Assembly (NCBI GenBank): GCA_948470475.1 | Contig: OX419345.1 | Coordinates: 14,204,800 to 14,268,799, forward strand | Direction of reading: 5' to 3' | Origin: Galaxea fascicularis | Taxonomy: Eukaryota; Cnidaria; Anthozoa; Scleractinia; Euphylliidae | DNA: 64,000 bases | Part shown: positions 46,986-58,200 of the stretch, piece after piece | Layout of the letters: each line of letters starts with the position of its first letter | Position numbering within the stretch: position 1 is the stretch's first letter | Notes under the pieces: model-generated | Told to the model about the DNA's origin: nothing | Databases searched by the model: none | Seen by the model: the letters and a program-made list of their open reading frames with translations, nothing else | Translations under genes and position numbers: made by a program

Positions 46986-47395
46986 ATATTGAAACCCTTG
47001 GTTTTTGATAAACACTTCAAATCCTCCTTAAAAGAATAACGAGTTATAATGTTCATTTCTGAGGAACAAATTTAGCTATCCGCTGGAATAAAGAAATTTC
47101 CTATGCACTCAAAGCTCGTTTTTTCACTGTCCGTAAGATTCGAACACTTCAAGTGTCAAGAAAGACTTAAAAACTGGTTGTCCTCCAGATCATGAAAAAA
47201 AGTCCTATACTTTTATTCTCCAAATTCCACTGAAAACGAGAAATAAAGCTCGTTTTTACATTATACAAAGTGCCCTCCGATTTATTTGAGCGAGATTGAT
47301 TTTTTTGTGGAATACTCACACAGAAATTGCTCAAAAATTACATTTTCTGCGGAATTTTGAATTTTGGAAAAACTGAAAATAGTTTGGAAAGCGTT

Positions 47396-48320
47396 ATTAG
47401 TAATGAGCTCAGTTATCGCAGCTGCCGATGCTTTGATTAGTCGTGGCGGTATCATGTCGTGACCACTCGACTTGCTCACATTAACTTCTTTTAGCAATTT
47501 TTCAACCTGCACACACTTGGTACAGTGAAAATCAAAAGAAAGTGGCGTGTTGATGTCCCTATAATGTTCATGAATGGCAATAATACTAGGATGACTGTCG
47601 AAGTCCTGTCCATAGAGGCCATAGTCACTGTCATTTATCCGTGCAACACTGTTAGCGGCTTGAATAAAGTGATTATTAAATTAAAAAAGCTCTGCAACTG
47701 CACTCTTCTCAGTTATGACAACATCATTTTCCTCAAGGATAATATCATTAGCCTGCTTTGTTTTACCATGAAGGAATGAGCGGTACGCATTCCAGAACTC
47801 ACTTGGGTTCTCGGACGATATTACCTTTTTCAAAAAGTGTTCTTTTATCGCTTTCCTTCGTAGTGAGGTGCATTTATTACGATTTTATACTGTTCGTAAT
47901 TTGTGTCCGTGCGATCTTTGGTAAATTTCCGCCATAATTTATTTCGATGTCTAATTGCCTTACGCCATTGTTCATTCATATATGGGACTTGAATTGATTG
48001 CCCCTGACAATGGTTTGTTTAAGAGAGGCATACTCCTCCAATATGTCATTGTACAGTTCAAAGGCGAAAAGTTTGTCATTTACATCATCAAATAGATTCA
48101 TTATGGAGAAAGGTGCCATATGTAAATCCTGCACAATTTTTTCTTGGTTGAAATTTGTAAGGCTACGAAAAGATATTTTTCTTGAACACGATCTGGGCTC
48201 CACAGACCGCAAGACAGTAAAAACCAGCGAATGATCACTGATTTGAGTATCCACCACACCGGATGAAAACAACAGATACACCTTGAAGGAGGCAGGGAGA
48301 TTAGCACAGATTCGTGTTCT
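47396..48320 (-). mobile_element. 5' part of the split LINE (endonuclease tail and RT start)
   Basis: The minus-strand reading starts at the end of the endonuclease (SSGVVDTQISDHSLVFTVLR). It passes a linker (QEKIVQDLHMAPFSIMNLFDD, EQWRKAIRHRNKLW, PSEFWNAYRSF with frame breaks) and enters the RT (VEKLLKEVNVSKSSGHDMIP) up to ELITN at the transposon insertion. It is degenerate. Its 5' end above about 48,320 is unclear. Confidence 0.8.
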
Positions 48321-48661
48321 GTACCGAGCTGCCGTGCATGCTGCCACGTCCTGACAAGGATATGCGACCATTTAGTGGTTGGCGCGACAGTGTACGCGTT
48401 ATCACAGCAAGCCGCACAAGCATTTGACAAGCAATTTGATAACACACCTCATCAAAGAAAGCACTTTGATCGGTTCCCTGGTCAACCTATGAAATTGCCC
48501 TTTTCATATGTAATTTGTTGTTATCTCATTTTCTCTTTGTTGGTATGCTTTTCAATGTTTTATGGTTTGAACATATGTAAAAAGATAAAAAAGAAAAGAA
48601 AAATACGAACAAACCGGCAAAAATCTCTAGGATAAACTGTCGGTTCAGTGGGTTTCATCTT

Positions 48662-49002
48662 AGGCCCCGTCCACACGTAAACGGATATTTTTTAAAACGG
48701 AAGTCCCCCCCCCTTTTTTTTTTCGCCTTCTGTTCTCACGTAACCTGACCGAAAATGGAGGTTTTCGAATCCGCTCTCCGGACTGGAAAATTTTTAGAGC
48801 GCACGCGCGCGTGCTCTTTACAGAAGGCTAACCAATCTCGTCCCCAGCTCAGGTCGTGATCCTTTTTGACATGCGTGAGGGATCGAGACCAAAAGTAAAG
48901 CGGGCTCTGGGGATGAGATTGAAGGCTAGCGTATATACGATTCGAATACGAGGAAAAAGTCTCCGTTTTCAAAAATATCCGGATACGCGAAGACAGGGCC
49001 TT
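48662..49002. mobile_element. MITE with about 40-bp imperfect TIRs
   Basis: AGGCCCCGTCCACACGTAAA at the left corresponds to a right end reading AAGGCCCTGTCTTCGCGTAT on the other strand. Both continue with CGGATATTTTT and AAAACGGA. The core is non-coding. Confidence 0.75.
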
Positions 49003-50888
49003 GGTCTTCTTCGCAGCCGTTTTTTTTGAGATGTCACACAACTCGTGGGTAAAATCCCAAAATATCGGCTGCCGAAGCTTAACCTAAAAATTCTTCAAAA
49101 GTTCCTCCAAAGCTGCTCATATTTCCAAAAAGTTGCAGGTTAAAAGTTGTTCCTTGCCAAAAACAATTGAATGCAGGTTCACTCCTTGTAATAAAGTGTA
49201 ACATTCAGCAATTATAAAAGCATGCCAAACTTTCAAAATTTGGCCTTTCAAAATCATACATATTGAACGAGCACAGGACTATAATTGTCTATTCTTTGTT
49301 CTTGTGTAACAAAATAAACACCTCTACTACTGAAGCTGAAGGCTTGATAAATCTTATGAACCATAAAAGTGTTGAGTAATTGTTATTTATATTGAAACTT
49401 TCACTATACTTCAAAAGAAAGAACGATCTTCAAACAATATCTCTCAGATCAACATCTTATTGATTTACTATATAGACCAATAAAGTCGATAGATTAGATT
49501 ATTTCTCTGGTTTTCATTATAGTAGAGCCTGATTACCGGATGCTTCAAGTGTCTCTTCCTGTTATTGCAGCTTTCTTTGGCTCTTTTTAATTCGCTTCCT
49601 GCCTTTCAGTCTCTCTGATCAGTTACGTTTAAACCACAGGAAACCCAATCTGGTATGAAGGGTTATTACCGGACTATCAGAGTATTACTGATGTTAACTA
49701 GCCAGGCGTCCAAACAGCTTTCTGGCTATATTGTGTTTTTTTGCTAAAAGTTGCTCAATTAAAAAAAAAGAAACGTTGAAAAAAAAACCTAAGAAAGTTT
49801 CTCATTACGCTCAAAGTGGTAAAAATTGCCGAAAGTTGCCTAAAAATTGCCGTGTAACTTGTGGCCAAGCCTAGCCGAGGAGACTGGTTTTATATCTCGG
49901 CTTGATTTTCTCCTGATTTCAGTAACGGGAAAATTCGATCGCTGTAGTTCAAAATACCAATGAGAGGAGAGAAGAAAGAAATTTACGAACTAAGGAAAGG
50001 AAGGGTTGATGCTAAGGATACAATTACGTAAACAAACACCGTAATAAAATACAAATACCTGTAATAAAAAAAGAAACTGATAGGAAAAAAATAGAGCTAG
50101 TCAAAACACCAATGAACTTTGGAACCGGATGTCATATGACAACAACTTCATCTCAAAGGTCCAGATTTCAATCAATGTAACTATGCAATAATAAGAATCA
50201 CACCTCAGTCATTCACGTTGTTCAATTTTGTTGTTTGTGTGTACCCCGATCCTATTTTTAGGTGGTTTTCTCTCAAAAAGTATTTTGTGAGTTACCGACC
50301 GTCGCTTACACCAGTGAGCTTTTGTTTTGAACATTCCCTCGCTTATCCCCTTTAGTAAATGAGCTCCTAGACTTTCTAAAATCAAAGTCGTTCGCTTTTC
50401 GAGTGTACTTTTTGATTAAAAACATAAACTGCCCAATTAGCTGTGCTCTTGGAACCCGGTGTTACATGACAACAATTGGTCGCATAGTTCATTGTTGTAA
50501 CAAAGTCCCCAAAACTGCGGTATCGCGGGGTTATCCCCCTTTACAGCTGTGAAAGGTCTCAGTCAGTCTGCATTTCAAGTCAAATTTCCTTGAAACGTGT
50601 TCCGGGTGACTGGCGAAGGCCACTCTAGCTCAGTTAGCATCAGTCTTCACGCTTAGAGCAGAGTGGACTTCGACACTTGGCTTGGGTACTGAAGGTCACG
50701 TGTTTCGCTTTGTCATTTGAGTTGTTGTGTCACGTTCTTGTTTTAGGTAGTTTATGGCATGGGTACAATGTGCAGAAAGTAGCTGTTTAAATTTTTCGTT
50801 TTCACAAGAAAAATGTCAACTTTTCGGTTTTTCGCAAGTTATCCCGTATCCTCGTAGAAATTTTTAGGCGAATATTTGAAATTACGTA
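49003..50888. other. Upstream region of the SR-B gene
   Basis: No gene is supported. The region is AT-rich with short poly-A/T tracts. A 5' non-coding exon or promoter of the gene at 50,889 may lie in the last few hundred bases, but no TATA box is convincing. Confidence 0.4.
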
Positions 50889-52436
50889 ATGGCCGGCGAC
50901 AAGAGCGGTTGCTGCATTATTGGCGGAAAGAAAATTGCTATTATTTTTACAGTAGGAATCCTACTGGCTGTGGCTGGAGTCGTTTTATACGTTACGATGG
51001 ACAGGTTTATTCAAAATAAGATCAACGAAAGGTTAGTGCTTAAACCGGGCTCCGAAGTCTACAAGCAATGGAAAGAGCCTTCAGTACCTATCTATCTGCA
51101 GTTCTTCCTTTTCGATGTAGTGAATCCTGAAGAAGCTAAACAAGGTGCAAAACCATACCTTGTGCAAAGAGGACCTTTTTCGTACAGAGAACATAGGCCT
51201 AAAAAGAACATTACGTGGAATAAAAGCAGTGCCTCTGTTGCGTACAATGAGGAGATGACCTTTGTTTTCGACCCTGAAACTTCTTGTGGTTCCTGCGACC
51301 CTTCAATGAGCATAACGACAGTAAATATTCCCTTGGTTACTTTGGCGGAAGCAGCAAGAAATTTGCCGGTTGTTGTGCGTGTGTTTATATCTACTATCTT
51401 TGATGACTTTAAGGAGCAGTTTTTCATGACAAGACGGGTTCATGATGTACTATGGGGTTACACAGAACCACTCTTTTCGGAGTACAATAAATTAAGGAAC
51501 GAGGTACCGAAAGAATTACGCCATTTTCTGCCAGCGATAAGCCCCATAATTGCCCTTCAGCACAATAAAACCACTGATGGGGTCACAACTGTACATACTG
51601 GAGAGAAAGATATTGCAAAACTTGTACAATACAAAGCTTGGAAAGGATTAACAGAGCTGAAAGTTTGGAATACTAGTTATGCCAACATGATTAATGGTAC
51701 TGATGGTTCACAATTTGCACCTGAGGTTAGCTCGGAAGACACCTTGTATGTTTTTGTCACTCAACTGTGCCGATCACTGTACTTAACTCATACTGAAAAT
51801 AGTAACATTGAAGGTATTGATGCCCTTCAGTTTGCTATACCAGCAGAAGTATTTCTGAATGCTAGCCTTAATCATGACAATCAAGGGTTTTGTACTAAAA
51901 AGTGCTACCCCTCTGGAATTTTGGACATTGGAGTCTGTCAGCCACCATCTCCCATAGCCATACCTCTCTTTGTTTCAGCGCCACACTTTTACCTGGGGGA
52001 TCCATCACTCCGTGAGCCTGTAGATGGCCTTTCTCCAAACAAGGAAGAACATGGTACCATTTTGAATGTGGAGCCACACACTGGAATATCAATTAAAAGC
52101 AGTAAACGTCTTCAGATTAATGTGAAGGTAGAGCCAGTAAGTTGGATTTCTGAGATGACTGGAATTGGCAACATGTTTTTTCCAGTGTTTTACATCAATG
52201 AGACCGCAACACTTGACACTGCGTCTGCTAAGCAGCTAAAGAGTGAAGTATTGTCCAAATTCATGATTGTTCATGGAATTGAGCTTGGACTGGTAATTCT
52301 TGGAGGTTTGCTCATTTTGATTGCCTGTATCCTGTTGATTATGCACATTAGACACAACAAAAAGCTGAAAAGTATTAGGATGAAAGTAATGCTCAATGGT
52401 GATTCTTCAGAAAGAAGCCCCTTGTTACATTCATAA
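50889..52436 (+). CDS. CD36/scavenger receptor class B protein, LIMP-2 (SCARB2)-like
   Basis: This is a two-pass membrane glycoprotein of the CD36 family, which binds lipoproteins, lipids or lysosomal enzymes at the cell surface or in lysosomes. The single open exon encodes 515 residues, close to CD36/LIMP-2 (about 470-510). The N-terminal membrane segment (IAIIFTVGILLAVAGVVLYV) is followed by the family start (FIQNKINERLVLKPGSEVYKQW, FFLFDVVNPEEA, VQRGPFSYREH). A large ectodomain contains NXT/S sites and a cysteine set (CTKKCYPSGILDIGVC). The C-terminal membrane segment (LVILGGLLILIACILLIMHI) precedes a short tail ending ERSPLLHS, which contains the acidic dileucine sorting signal ExxxLL as in LIMP-2. 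Family genes are usually many-exon, so the absence of introns is notable. The 3' UTR runs to AATAAA near 53,900. Confidence 0.95.
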   Translation: MAGDKSGCCIIGGKKIAIIFTVGILLAVAGVVLYVTMDRFIQNKINERLVLKPGSEVYKQWKEPSVPIYLQFFLFDVVNPEEAKQGAKPYLVQRGPFSYREHRPKKNITWNKSSASVAYNEEMTFVFDPETSCGSCDPSMSITTVNIPLVTLAEAARNLPVVVRVFISTIFDDFKEQFFMTRRVHDVLWGYTEPLFSEYNKLRNEVPKELRHFLPAISPIIALQHNKTTDGVTTVHTGEKDIAKLVQYKAWKGLTELKVWNTSYANMINGTDGSQFAPEVSSEDTLYVFVTQLCRSLYLTHTENSNIEGIDALQFAIPAEVFLNASLNHDNQGFCTKKCYPSGILDIGVCQPPSPIAIPLFVSAPHFYLGDPSLREPVDGLSPNKEEHGTILNVEPHTGISIKSSKRLQINVKVEPVSWISEMTGIGNMFFPVFYINETATLDTASAKQLKSEVLSKFMIVHGIELGLVILGGLLILIACILLIMHIRHNKKLKSIRMKVMLNGDSSERSPLLHS

Positions 52437-53890
52437 GTAGTAAATCCTACTTCCTGGGATGAAAATATAACGTAGCCTGGACCATTTTGGTAAGAGTTTG
52501 ATGTTGCTAATTTGATCACGATTGCACATCAACCTTAACTCAGAATTAACTAATGAACAGTATAATTCTCCTTTCTTGGGCTCAAATTGATAAAGTTCTC
52601 AAGATAAAATTTATTATTGAATTGCTTTGAAACTGTGCAGGTGGAAAAACATAATTAAAATCAAAATTTGATGTGTAATTTTAGATTACTGTAAAATGTG
52701 TAACAATTTAATTGATTTTCACCATCTTTCATCGTAATTGGATATTCTAGGGGCTGATTGCCCCCCTCTCATCCCACCCTCCAGGGGCAGGGATGTCAGA
52801 CAGCATTTTATGACCAAAACAGGGAAGGGGCTAAGTTATATGATCTTCTGACTTAAGTGTTTGGATATACAATAGCAATATTTACTGTATTGTTACTCTC
52901 TTGAGATATTGATCTGTTTGGTAGTTTTAATAGGTTTTGAAATATTGAATACTTCAAAACTTGAAGGGGAACAACGTATTGAAAATCTTTTAAGTTGTTA
53001 CATGTAAAACACTTTGTTATGGGCAGTTTGGTACAGTGTATCTGCATGACTGCAAAATTTTATTTTCAAAACATTCTGAGTAAAGGAGCTATTGCGAGTT
53101 GTTTCTGTAGAAGAGTACTTTCTAATTTATTATCAAAACTACTGAGCTTAGATGCTTTTGATGAATTTAAATATATCTAAAGTTATAGTTATGGTACCGG
53201 TAATTGAATTTGACCACAGTAACTTATCAAGGTTTTTAAAAATCTTGTTGCATACAGGGTGCATTTTCACAGTTCTACAACATTTTTAGTATGTGATGTT
53301 GTGCATGATTAGGTAAGGTATAACTATACCACTGGTAATAATTTAAATATTTATCAAGGTATCCTTTTGCACTGCTCATTGACTTTTGTAAAACCTGGTA
53401 ATACTGCTTTGTGCTTACAACCTGGAGGTCTTCTAAAATTGAGCAATCTGCTTGGTGAAGGAAATTGTAAAGATTTATAAGTGAAATTCATTGAATTGTG
53501 ATACATTTTTGACAAGCATTTCAATATGTAGAGAGGATCATATTAAATAGTTTTTTTGAAAACAGTTACCAGTAGATTTAAATAATTATTAGTAGCAATG
53601 ACATTTTGCCATCAAAATGCACTTATTTGTTAGGTTATTCATCGTTTGATCTACAGCATACAGTTTGAAGAGGTGGCCAAGATTAAGCTTAAAGTAAATT
53701 AGACGAATTGGTCACTGTTAATAGGTGGTTGAAAATGAAGCATACAGTGTTCTTTGTTGATTTGAATAATCACAGCTTTGTGCTTTGTCTAATGCCACCT
53801 TAATACAATAATTGTATTCTTATATTTTTGTATTAATTATATTTTGTATTATTTATTGTTGATTTTTGGAGATAAATACAGTCATTGTTA

Positions 53891-53919
53891 AATAAACAAA
53901 TTTTGTAAAAGTTAATAAA
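53891..53919 (+). terminator. Candidate poly(A) signals of the SR-B gene
   Basis: AATAAA occurs at 53891-53896 and 53914-53919, about 1.5 kb after the stop, at the end of an AT-rich 3' UTR-like stretch. There is no better candidate downstream before the next gene. Confidence 0.45.
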
Positions 53920-54081
53920 AGTGCTTGAATTTTGAACATCTGTCTTCCTCTACAACAAATTAAAGTGATTGTCTCACAATGGTATTGCATCAAAACAATA
54001 TTATTTTCCTTTCTTCTGATTGCATAGTTACATTATTCTCTTTCTTTTCTGGTCTTTTCAGTGAAAAACAGAATCCAGTAG

Positions 54082-54082
<1 letters not shown>

Positions 54083-54136
<54 letters not shown>
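54083..54136. repeat. (TTA)n microsatellite
   Basis: About 17 uninterrupted TTA units. Confidence 0.95.
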
Positions 54137-54137
<1 letters not shown>

Positions 54138-54148
54138 TTCTAACTTCA

Positions 54149-54896
54149 TTAACTGCTACAGATTATCATTTCTTTGGCTATGGCCTGCTCCATGTTATTG
54201 TCATTTTTATCGTTTTTCTGTTGGTTGATCAAGAAATGAATAGCCTTTACACAACCAGCTTCTGATCTTGTCTTCATAATGGAGAGAGCCTACAAAGATA
54301 AGGAAGCAAAACAAAAAGTCGTCATTGACCTCCAGAATATTTATTTACAGTTTGTGACATTTGATGTCTGAAGAATTGTTAGAGCAGTTTAAGAGGCAGA
54401 AAGGGTGACCTTCCCCATTACTGTGCCTTTCAATCATGGATATCACCTTCTTTCTGTTGACTTTGTGTGTAAGTACCTGCATGTCTCTGTAATTTACAAA
54501 ATGTTTTACGTCTGAAATTTCATCAGCCATCCCCTTTCACTCTGTGGATCCCACCTCTTGCTACAGTTTATTATCCTTGCTCTCCCTCATTTCCACCCAA
54601 ACCTTTTGTAAACTTAATGCGGCATATGCCTTTTTCTTTAAGGCAAACGTTTTGCAACCTTTTTGTTCCACCAAGCAAACTTGGAACAAGTATGTTATTT
54701 TATCGTGAAAAAAACAGAAACGGACAATTTTCCTTCCTTCCTAAAGAGAATAGCCACCCTCAGCTGTTTTAAGGAAATGTCACATATTCATAAGGCTCTC
54801 AAAAGGGATACAGATATTGTATCCTGGAAAAAGTAGGAAAAGGAAGAAAGAACACCAGGGGTGCTTACCCTTTACGTGATCCATCCAGGTGGGCAT
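54149..54896 (-). CDS. Possible small spliced gene on the minus strand
   Basis: Several exon-like pieces read leftward. An ATG exon at 54896-54869 (MPTWMDHVK, then GTAAGC). An open stretch around 54,770-54,580 (KLSVSVFFHDKITYLFQVCL, then YAALSLQKVWVEM). A last piece at 54289-54149 after TATCTTTGTAG (IMKTRSEAGCVKAIHFLINQ, ending IICSS and TAA). The last piece has the cleanest splice context. I could not join all pieces in phase and recognise no family. The location between the SR-B 3' UTR and the PPTC7 promoter, in opposite orientation, would suit a divergently transcribed gene. Confidence 0.25.
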
Positions 54897-55239
54897 TTTA
54901 GATGTAAATATTCAATGTTGCAGCTTGCATTGTCTGCACACAAAATGTACTAGTATCAGTTGGAAAACTCATAAATGACAGAAATAGAGCATTAAGCCGA
55001 TGGTCCATAATTCCCAAAACGTACCGAATGAAATGGTATGTACCATTTGATTTTTCGAGTAGTGGTGCCCCTTAGAAGATTATGACGTAATGCTACCGGC
55101 CATACTACCGCGAATAGCATTTTGGGTAAAACAACATGTCGGTTCAGAACTCGTGATATTGTTGAAACAGCGGCAATTATTTTCCATTTCCTTGCTCCTC
55201 CACAATGTGAAATCAATACTTCCAGCAGGTTTACGATCG

Positions 55240-58200
55240 ATGGCCATGCAAAGTGCCGTTGTTTATGGCCGACTGATTGCTTCTCATGCGAGACAATTCG
55301 TAGCGCCTTTGCTGAAGAGACAGACTTCGGCTTCCAAGCTTGAACTTATTACAGCCTCTTGCGGTTTTTCGAAGGATTTTCGACCGGCGAAAAGCAAGTT
55401 CGTTTTTGGAGAAGATGCCTTTTTTGTAGCAAGAACTAATCACTCTGATGTACTAGGTAAGTTTGTTTCCTGAAGTTGGTTGTTTTTCTGGTTTGTTCCT
55501 TCCAAAAAATGGCTTGTGTCAGTGCTCTTATGTAAGACTTACATGTAACGTGTCTGAGTTTCTCATGTAAACATTTAAGCACGCGGCTGGGAAACCAAGT
55601 GAGGGCATGATGGCTGTTTAAATTAAAAGTCCAAGCTTTTAACCTTTTCAGGGTGATTGCTGGTGGAGAATCAAGATCGAAAATCTTGTGAACAGACGAA
55701 AATGGTTGTTATAGTTTGTATTTTAAATTAAACCGCATGTTGCTGTTGTAAGGTAATTGGTTCCGTTCTGAGAACATAACAACTTGTGTTCAAACTCCTT
55801 ACTTTTCTCGCGGTTGTGAGCTTAATATTTTACTGTGGCTCCGATTCAACCACCCAGTTTTAAAATGCCTCAACTGTAAGACATAATAGAGCAACTTCAG
55901 AATACCCGGCCACTTCTGACCACTAAATTGTCTTGTAGCGGCATCGTTTGAAGAACGAGACAGATAACAATACACACTATTCACATGCAAATAAGTGGCC
56001 GGGTATTCTGAAGTTTAGCTAATATCTCTTTCAAAATCATGCTGTGAAAATGTAATAATCAGACAGAAGTGCCCATAATTTTATGTAGTATTTTTAATTG
56101 ATTGCCTTTCTACAACTTTAAGTATAATATATTATGTTTGATGAGACAGAGGTAATCCTTTATTGGTTCTCTTTTATCATAAATACCTGTTTAAAATAAT
56201 ATTTGTCACACCTTAACTACTTCTCATATTTACATCAACCTCTGTTTTTGTCATAGTGATGTGAGTTTTCGTAGCAGCTGGTCTGTTATTCACATCGTCT
56301 TCTGTTCTATTCGACTTGATACTTCAAATCACACCTCTTCTGACAGTGTGGGTGGCTGTTTGCATAAGCTTCATTAGTCTACCTTCTATCGCTATATCTA
56401 TTGTACTGAACTCCTCATAACTTTACTTGAAGATCATTCCCTTTGTTAAAGTTAAGCCAACCTTGGTTCTTAGTGTTTGTCTCGATAATTATTAATTTCT
56501 TTTCAGTTGGTCCAAAGTGCTCTTGTTTTAGGAGAAATGGGCAGTTCCGGAAAATAAACATACACTGTACCTCCCCCCATAGTGGAAATTCCAAGGGGGA
56601 GGGGGGTGGTATAAGCAACAGTTTTAAAAGAAAAGTATGGAGCTAAATTGGAATTTCAGAAGGGGTGGGGGGTGCAAACCAAAAACCTTCCATGTGAGGG
56701 GGTTATGGATATTTTCTAGAACCATACATTTAGACACACAGTTAATGCTTAAGAAAAACCATGGGACTAAGAAAATATGAATCTGTGGGACAAATTTATG
56801 CAAAAAGACATCACAAGCAAGTGAAATGTGTTCAAACATCCAAAACATACATTATATTGTCCCCACAAAATCTAATCATTCCTTTTTTCACTCTGAACCC
56901 TCACCCCTTCTTCCTTATTAATGTTGATAGTGGTTAAGTAATTGAATATATCGGTAAATTAGAGATCATGCAATTTGATTGGGTTGAAGGAAGGTGTCAG
57001 GAAGATTCTTCTAACTCAGAGTGTTTCAACAAACTCTTTTTCCAACTACTTGTAGTCAAACTTGGGAACAAATGTCACAGTTTACAGCTATTTGCTTAAA
57101 CTAACTAATGTCAAATTGATCAAGATATTGGAGACAGATGTGAACATCTTGATCACTTGGCTGATGTCAACACTTCTGTGTTGATTTGACCAATATCAAT
57201 TGACACTAGTGTTAATTAGTATTCCACAAAATTATAGTTCATCCAAACACAGGGAAAAAGCCTGAAGATGAACCATATTGCATCTGAAGGTGTTAAGGCA
57301 AAGAAGGGAGTAACTGCCAGTGCGGTCTAAACTCTTAAGTTCCCTGAAATATGTTCTTCTTTGGTCTGCCGACTGGTTATCATGTCTACTTAGAAACTTT
57401 ACAGCTTTATACTTCAGCAGTTATTTTTTTATTTGAATCCCTTCATTTAAAAAATTAGCATGACAAACAAAGGAAATCAACCATGTATCAGATCCTTTTG
57501 TTTCTGTTTCTTGAGTTTACTTCAAAGACCAATCAATCAATCAATCAACTTTATTTAAATGTCGAAAGACCGCCTAGCCAGGGAGAAATCTCCCTTACTA
57601 ATATGGGGACATTCTAAAATTAAATTAAAATAAATAAATAGTTACTAGTAATAAAAAAAACTATGTACGATAAAATATAAAAACTATTTACAATAAATTA
57701 CAATTTAAACCTAAAAAGCCATAAAATAATAAAATTTCTTTTTCTTTAAAATTATAACTATATTTTAAGAAGAGCACAGGCCACAACCTCTGCACCCATC
57801 GTCAATTAATTCACTTAAGTTAAGATCTCTTATTCGTTTTTTAAAAACATTAAGGGATTCTGCGTCCCTATTATTCTTAGGAAGTTTACTCCATAATTTT
57901 GGGCCTAAAAATCTAACAGAATGTTTTCCATGCGTGACAGTATTGAAACGAGGTAACGTTAAGTCAGATTGTCTTAAGTTATAGGTATTCGATTGTCGGC
58001 TAAAGATGTTCCTATGAAAGAATTCATTGAATTCTTGTCTTAAGATTACAATATTGAAATGAAATACAGAACTATGTTCATTTATAACAAGATTTGAGGC
58101 GAAGCTTATTTGTGCAAGGATCATTCTATAAATGGTTTGGGTAAATTGTATAGATCATTTTCAGTAATGTGATCAGCGGCCATATTGGTTCAATGAACCA

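Larger units (their letters stand above)
41803..47395. mobile_element. 5.6 kb DNA transposon inserted in a LINE
   Basis: The ends are inverted repeats of about 45-50 bp (AACGCATTCCAAACTAATTT at the left; the right-end complement begins AACGCTTTCCAAACTATTTT). ATTA flanks both sides (41799-41802 and 47396-47399). Joining the flanks with one ATTA restores the LINE reading frame (LITNPFNASIAQG), so the insertion boundaries are certain. No transposase was found. The interior holds a broken single-pass membrane-protein-like gene on minus, an exon-like series on plus, a MULE-type MITE and a 77-bp minisatellite. Superfamily unknown; 4-bp duplications occur in several groups. Confidence 0.85.

Noticed and set aside
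47525..47779. 84-residue plus-strand frame
   Set aside because: It is antisense to the LINE linker/RT region read on the minus strand.
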